Source: Stenotrophomonas sp. (lineage in GTDB: Bacteria > Pseudomonadota > Gammaproteobacteria > Xanthomonadales > Xanthomonadaceae). From it: DNA of 7,826 nucleotides. The stretch covers positions 1 to 7,826 of the forward strand of contig QFOV01000255.1 of the NCBI GenBank assembly GCA_003248565.1. The letters are read 5' to 3'. Every line of letters starts with the position of its first letter. Positions within the stretch are counted from its first letter, which is position 1. The position numbers and the translations under genes were made by a program. Of this stretch, positions 4,958 to 7,826 are shown one piece after another. The notes below the pieces were generated by a model that saw nothing but the letters and a program-made list of their open reading frames with translations, made no database searches and was not told the DNA's origin.

Positions 4958-4980
4958 TGCCGAGCATGGCTCGGCACTAC
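4958..4980 (-). repeat. SMAG-type (GTAG) REP palindrome, copy 2 (inverted)
   Basis: On the minus strand this reads GTAGTGCCGAGC, CAT, GCTCGGCA and is identical over 23 bases to copy 1 at 4810-4832. Its own hairpin uses the TGCCGAGC/GCTCGGCA arms. The two copies are inverted, 125 bp apart, as in SMAG dimers, and could pair with each other into a 23-bp stem. It lies in the convergent gap between pip and the LysR gene. Confidence 0.85.
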
Positions 4981-5022
4981 ACGTGAGGTCTGGCTAAAAA
5001 TTCACCAGTGCTTGCGAGGGCT

Positions 5023-5091
5023 TGGTACACAAGGGCTGCAGGTTCTTATCCACAGCTTGTGTATATGCCGGGGCACAGCCTGTGTGGACAA
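5023..5091. promoter_or_regulatory. DnaA-box-like cluster in the convergent intergenic region
   Basis: TTATCCACA at 5046-5054 is a perfect high-affinity DnaA box. TGTGGACAA at 5083-5091 is TTGTCCACA on the minus strand, one base from the TTATCCACA consensus. Weaker matches are ATATACACA on the minus strand (5058-5066) and TGGTACACA (5023-5031). A related unit, CACAGCYTGTGT, occurs as direct repeats 23 bp apart (5051-5062 and 5074-5085). There is no AT-rich unwinding element and no replication gene nearby, so this is not the origin. It could titrate or reactivate DnaA, regulate a promoter, or be chance plus duplication. Confidence 0.45.
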
Positions 5092-5119
5092 CGCGAGCTG
5101 GAACCGACGCTGTTGGGCT

Positions 5120-6016
5120 TCACCAATCGCCGGCCAGCAAGGCTTCTGCCAGAACCTTCAGCTTGGGCGATACCTGCCGCGAAGGTGGATAGACCAGCGA
5201 CAGGGCGCGGGTTCGTCCTTCGTTGGCCTGCAACACGCGCTGCAAACGCCCATCGGCCAGGGCGTCGGCGACGGCGAAGTCCATCACCTGGACGATGCCA
5301 ATACCGGCCAGGGCGGCTTCCACCAGCGGATCGCCGCTGTCGAACACCATCCGCGTCGGCGGGGTGAAGTCGTGCATCTGCCCATCCAGCGCCCGGAACT
5401 GCCAGTCCACCAGGCGGCCACTGCGCAGATTGCGTACCGCAAGGCAGGTGTGTTCCTGCAGCGCTTCCACCGTTGCGGGCTGGCCGTGGCGGGCGAGGTA
5501 GTCCGGTGCGGCAACCGTCACCCAGCGCAGCGGCCGCAAGGGCCTGGCCACCATCCGTACATCGCTGATCGGGCCGGTGCGCAGGGCGGCGTCAAAACCC
5601 TCTTCGGCCAGGTCGACCAGGCGGTCATTGAGCACCAGCTCGAACTGCAGCTGTGGATGCGCGGCGATCAGTTTCCCGGCCAAGGGCACCAGCACCTTGC
5701 GGCCAAACATCGAGGGCGCGGTCAGCTTCAATACGCCTGAGGGAACACACGGGCGATCGCCCAACTGGCGCTGTGCGTCTTCCAGGCCACTGAGCAGCGG
5801 CTGGCAGTGCTCGACGAACAGGCGCCCGTCCGGTGTCAGGCTGACGTTGCGGGTATTGCGGTGGAGCAGGCGTACCCCCAACGAGTGCTCCAGCCGGCTG
5901 ATCGCCCGCGACAGGCCGGATTGGCTGAGCCCAAGCTGCCCCGCGGCTACGGTGAAGCTGCGCGCGTCGGCGACCTGCACCAGCATGCGTACCGCGTTGA
6001 GGTCCATGGCATCCAT
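5120..6016 (-). CDS. LysR-type transcriptional regulator
   Basis: The protein is 298 aa, the usual LysR length. The N-terminal winged helix-turn-helix covers about residues 6-65, with SFTVAAGQLGLSQSGLSRAISRLE (20-43) and LGVRLLHRNTR (46-56) matching the family. The effector-binding domain covers about 93-295 and contains GVLKLTAP (94-101), the DLAEEGFDAALRTG segment (135-148) and AAPDYLARHG (169-178), resembling the CrgA-like subgroup. The start could be the ATG at 6016 or the one nine bases inside at 6007; neither has a clear Shine-Dalgarno. It is divergent from the MFS gene across 96 bp, the classic arrangement in which such a regulator controls its neighbour and itself. Its ligand cannot be deduced. 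It ends 200 bp from the oppositely oriented pip gene. Confidence 0.93.
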   Translation of the reverse strand: MDAMDLNAVRMLVQVADARSFTVAAGQLGLSQSGLSRAISRLEHSLGVRLLHRNTRNVSLTPDGRLFVEHCQPLLSGLEDAQRQLGDRPCVPSGVLKLTAPSMFGRKVLVPLAGKLIAAHPQLQFELVLNDRLVDLAEEGFDAALRTGPISDVRMVARPLRPLRWVTVAAPDYLARHGQPATVEALQEHTCLAVRNLRSGRLVDWQFRALDGQMHDFTPPTRMVFDSGDPLVEAALAGIGIVQVMDFAVADALADGRLQRVLQANEGRTRALSLVYPPSRQVSPKLKVLAEALLAGDW

Positions 6017-6112
6017 TGATGCAAATCCGCATTACAAATATGCATGTATCCTGATTTATCTGCGCCGTGTCATCAATAAGACTGTGCGCCCCCGTGTTTC
6101 TGGATTCAGGCA
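6017..6112. promoter_or_regulatory. Divergent regulator/transporter promoter region with candidate LysR operator
   Basis: This 96-bp AT-richer gap separates the two start codons. Dyads of LysR-operator size are ATGC-N6-GCAT (6019-6032) and TACA-N8-TGTA (6033-6048), which are directly adjacent. A weak sigma-70 pair for the transporter could be TTGATG (6016-6021), 17 bp, TATGCA (6039-6044), but the match is poor. The transporter start at 6113 has no good ribosome site. The dyads are seen directly; their role is inferred from the gene arrangement. Confidence 0.4.
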
Positions 6113-7546
6113 ATGCAGGTTTCATCGTCTCCACTCTCTGCCACACCGCGGCTGGCGCTTGCGCTATTGGCCACGGCACAGCTGATCATCGCCCTGGACG
6201 CCACCATCATCTTCGTCGCCCTGCATGACATGGGGCGCGCGCTGCAGATCAATGCGCAGCAACTGCAATGGGTGGTCAGCGCATACACCGTGGCCTTTGG
6301 TGGTTGCCTGTTACTGGGTGGCCGCGCGGCCGACCTGCTCGGCAAGCGGCGCTTCTATCGGCTGGGCATGGCCTTGTTCGCGTTGGCTTCGCTGGTTGGT
6401 GGCTTCAGCAGCAGCGCGTGGCTGCTGGTGGCGGCGCGCGCGGTGCAGGGTATTGGTGCGGCCTTGCTGTTCCCGGCCACCCTGGCCTTGATCAATACGC
6501 TGTATGCCGAAGGCGCGCCGCGCAATCGCGCGCTGGCGATCTGGAGCATGGCCAGTGCCGGTGGCCTTGCGCTGGGAACCCTGCTCGGCGGCGTGCTGAC
6601 CCAGCAGTTCGGCTGGGCATCGGTGCTGCTGGTGATCGTGCCGATTGCCGGGGCCTGTGCAGTGCTGGGTGGCTTCTGGTTGCCGTTGGACGGCCCGCAT
6701 GCACGTGGTCGGTCGTTCGATCTCGCCGGCTGCGTCAGCGTGACCGTCGGCGGCAGCCTGCTGGTCACCACTCTGGTACAGGGGCCGGAATGGGGCTGGG
6801 CTGCGCCGATAACGCTGGCCTGCCTGCTGCTGTCGTTGCTGTTGCTGGCAGCCTTCGTGCTGATCGAGAAACGCAGTGCCGATCCGCTGATGCACTTCGC
6901 CTTGCTGCGGGTGCCCGGGCTGCGTACCGCGATGTGGCTGACCATGTTGTTCATGAGCAGCTTCGGCGTGCAGTACTACTTCCTGGCCCTGTACTACCAG
7001 GACGGCTATGGCTGGAGCCCGTTGCAGGCAGGTATGGCGTTCCTGCCGGCGACGCTGGTGTGCACCGTCGGCATCCGCATCGCCGAGCGCATGTTGGCGG
7101 TATGTTCGCCACGGCAGGTGCTGGCGTGGGGCTTGGCGGCGGGGGCATTGGGAATTGCTGGCGTTGCCTTTGCATTGCCGCACGGTGCTGGTTACTGGCC
7201 GCTGCTGCCGGGCATCGTGCTGCTCAGCCTGGGCCAGGGCATGACCTGGACGGCAATGTGGATCGTGGCCGGGCAGGGCGTCCCTGCCGCGCAGCAAGGC
7301 GTGGCTTCCGGCATGGCGGCGACTGCACAGCAGATCGGCGGTGCCCTGGGCCTGGCTGTGCTGGTGATGCTGGCCAATGCGGCATGCGCAACCGCACCGG
7401 CTGACAGCGCGCAGGCGCTGCAGGGATTGGTCCATGCGCAATATGGTGCTGCGTTGTTCGCCGCACTCGGCGTGGTGGTTGCATTGCGCCTGCGACCGGC
7501 GCCGCTAGACTGCAGCTCCGCCGATTGTTTGCCCAGCGACGCATGA
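6113..7546 (+). CDS. MFS efflux transporter, DHA2 (EmrB/QacA-like) family
   Basis: This is a 477-aa inner-membrane protein, probably a proton-coupled drug or metabolite exporter. The length and the regular hydrophobic segments suit a 14-helix DHA2 member. Family motifs are present: LDATIIFVALHDMG in helix 1 (28-41, motif D1); the loop GGRAADLLGKRR (69-80, motif A); RAVQGIGAALLFPA (109-122, motif B); SAGGLALGTLLGG in helix 5 (148-160, the antiporter motif C, with the usual Pro replaced by Thr); and GVASGMAATAQQIGGALG (396-413), normal for DHA2 proteins. There is no adjacent membrane-fusion protein of EmrA type, so it would act alone. The divergent LysR gene is its likely regulator. Its stop overlaps the next start by ATGA. 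Substrate is unknown. Confidence 0.92.
   Translation: MQVSSSPLSATPRLALALLATAQLIIALDATIIFVALHDMGRALQINAQQLQWVVSAYTVAFGGCLLLGGRAADLLGKRRFYRLGMALFALASLVGGFSSSAWLLVAARAVQGIGAALLFPATLALINTLYAEGAPRNRALAIWSMASAGGLALGTLLGGVLTQQFGWASVLLVIVPIAGACAVLGGFWLPLDGPHARGRSFDLAGCVSVTVGGSLLVTTLVQGPEWGWAAPITLACLLLSLLLLAAFVLIEKRSADPLMHFALLRVPGLRTAMWLTMLFMSSFGVQYYFLALYYQDGYGWSPLQAGMAFLPATLVCTVGIRIAERMLAVCSPRQVLAWGLAAGALGIAGVAFALPHGAGYWPLLPGIVLLSLGQGMTWTAMWIVAGQGVPAAQQGVASGMAATAQQIGGALGLAVLVMLANAACATAPADSAQALQGLVHAQYGAALFAALGVVVALRLRPAPLDCSSADCLPSDA
7506..7511 (+). promoter_or_regulatory. Possible internal -10 element before the last gene
   Basis: TAGACT, 32 bp before the last gene's ATG and still within the transporter's 3' end, matches four of six -10 positions, and TTGCGC lies 16 bp upstream (7484-7489). 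The same TAGACT occurs before pip. It could give the last gene transcription of its own, but the -35 is weak. Confidence 0.2.
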
Positions 7547-7826
7547 TTGAACTGTTGGATCTCCGCCAGACCCTGGACAGCTTTGCCAGCTGCAACGACG
7601 ACGATGAGGTGTGGGCGCGCTACGGCTGGGTCCACGCCAGTGATGGCGGTGCGCTCGGTGCTTCGTTCTGGCTGCCGGCCAGCGAAGCCGAAGCCTTCGA
7701 TGATGATGAGTTGCCGACGGCGGCGCGTGCCTTGGGTCTTTCGAGTTTCCTGGAACCGGCGACCTTTGCCGATGTGCTCGATGTGCAGAAGCGCCAGCGT
7801 CCGCTATCGACGCTGGAGGATTACGC
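7543..7826 (+). CDS. Small acidic protein of unknown function, N-terminal part (cut by right edge)
   Basis: The visible 94 codons start MIELLDLRQTLDSF and contain acidic clusters NDDDE (about 18-22) and FDDDE (about 54-58), with FWLPASEAEAF between them. They continue through FLEPATFADVLDVQKRQRP and LSTLEDYA at the edge. There is no signal peptide, membrane segment or cysteine pair, so it should be cytosolic. The ATG shares its last two bases with the transporter's TGA (ATGA), implying translational coupling. I do not recognise it with certainty. The pattern of an acidic N-half followed by a DVLDVQKRQ helix recalls small hypothetical proteins of DUF7716 type, but that is a weak resemblance. 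Codon use matches the neighbours, so it is very likely a real gene. Confidence 0.8.
   Translation, partial: MIELLDLRQTLDSFASCNDDDEVWARYGWVHASDGGALGASFWLPASEAEAFDDDELPTAARALGLSSFLEPATFADVLDVQKRQRPLSTLEDY

Noticed and set aside
3688..4977. A 429-codon minus-strand frame covering pip
   Set aside because: It is antisense to pip, with no recognisable motif; open only because of high GC.
5023..5091. Possible chromosomal replication origin
   Set aside because: There are only two good DnaA boxes, with no AT-rich unwinding region and no dnaA, dnaN, rpmH or gidA nearby.
4823..5740. A 305-codon plus-strand frame across the pip/LysR gap
   Set aside because: It runs through a SMAG repeat and antisense to the LysR gene, with no domain or ribosome site.

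Overview
The window is GC-rich (roughly 60-65% by eye) and looks like a chromosomal segment of a Xanthomonadaceae gammaproteobacterium, most likely Stenotrophomonas. Three things point there: a proline iminopeptidase whose body closely matches my recollection of the Xanthomonas enzyme (same catalytic positions S110, D266, H294); GTAG-type palindromic repeats of the kind described as SMAG elements in S. maltophilia; and an AhpC/AhpF pair of the usual proteobacterial type. The genus is an inference. No tRNA, rRNA, transposase, integrase, CRISPR array or phage gene is visible.

Layout. (1) 1-1062, minus strand: the 5' end of ahpF (cut by the window edge) and complete ahpC, the two halves of the alkyl hydroperoxide reductase system. 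They are separated by a 224-bp intercistronic region full of inverted repeats. A candidate OxyR half-site lies upstream of ahpC. (2) 1253-2095, plus strand: prmC (hemK), the release-factor glutamine methyltransferase. (3) 2096-2527: no gene. This stretch holds a TTG/CTG-rich tract, three REP-like hairpins and GAGCMA hexamer runs that abut the hairpins. (4) 2528-3784, plus strand: an exported protein of the erythromycin-esterase-like family. (5) 3859-4920, plus strand: proline iminopeptidase with a frameshifted C-terminus. The new tail reads through a SMAG hairpin, a second hairpin and a G-quadruplex-type G tract. (6) 4921-5119: convergent intergenic region with a second, inverted SMAG copy and DnaA-box-like nonamers. 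(7) 5120-6016, minus strand: a LysR-type regulator, divergent from (8) 6113-7546, plus strand: a DHA2-like MFS efflux transporter, which overlaps by ATGA (9) a partial small acidic protein of unknown function running off the right edge.

How the parts relate. The ahp genes form a peroxide-defence operon that probably responds to OxyR. The LysR/MFS pair is a typical divergently regulated exporter, and the last gene is translationally coupled to it. prmC, the esterase-like gene and the peptidase are probably separate transcription units. The most unusual points are the apparent 7-bp deletion near the pip stop codon, the repeat-dense spacer after prmC, and the structured ahpC-ahpF gap. I did not find convincing evidence of a wholly new multi-gene system. 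The novelty here is mainly in repeats and RNA or DNA structure.
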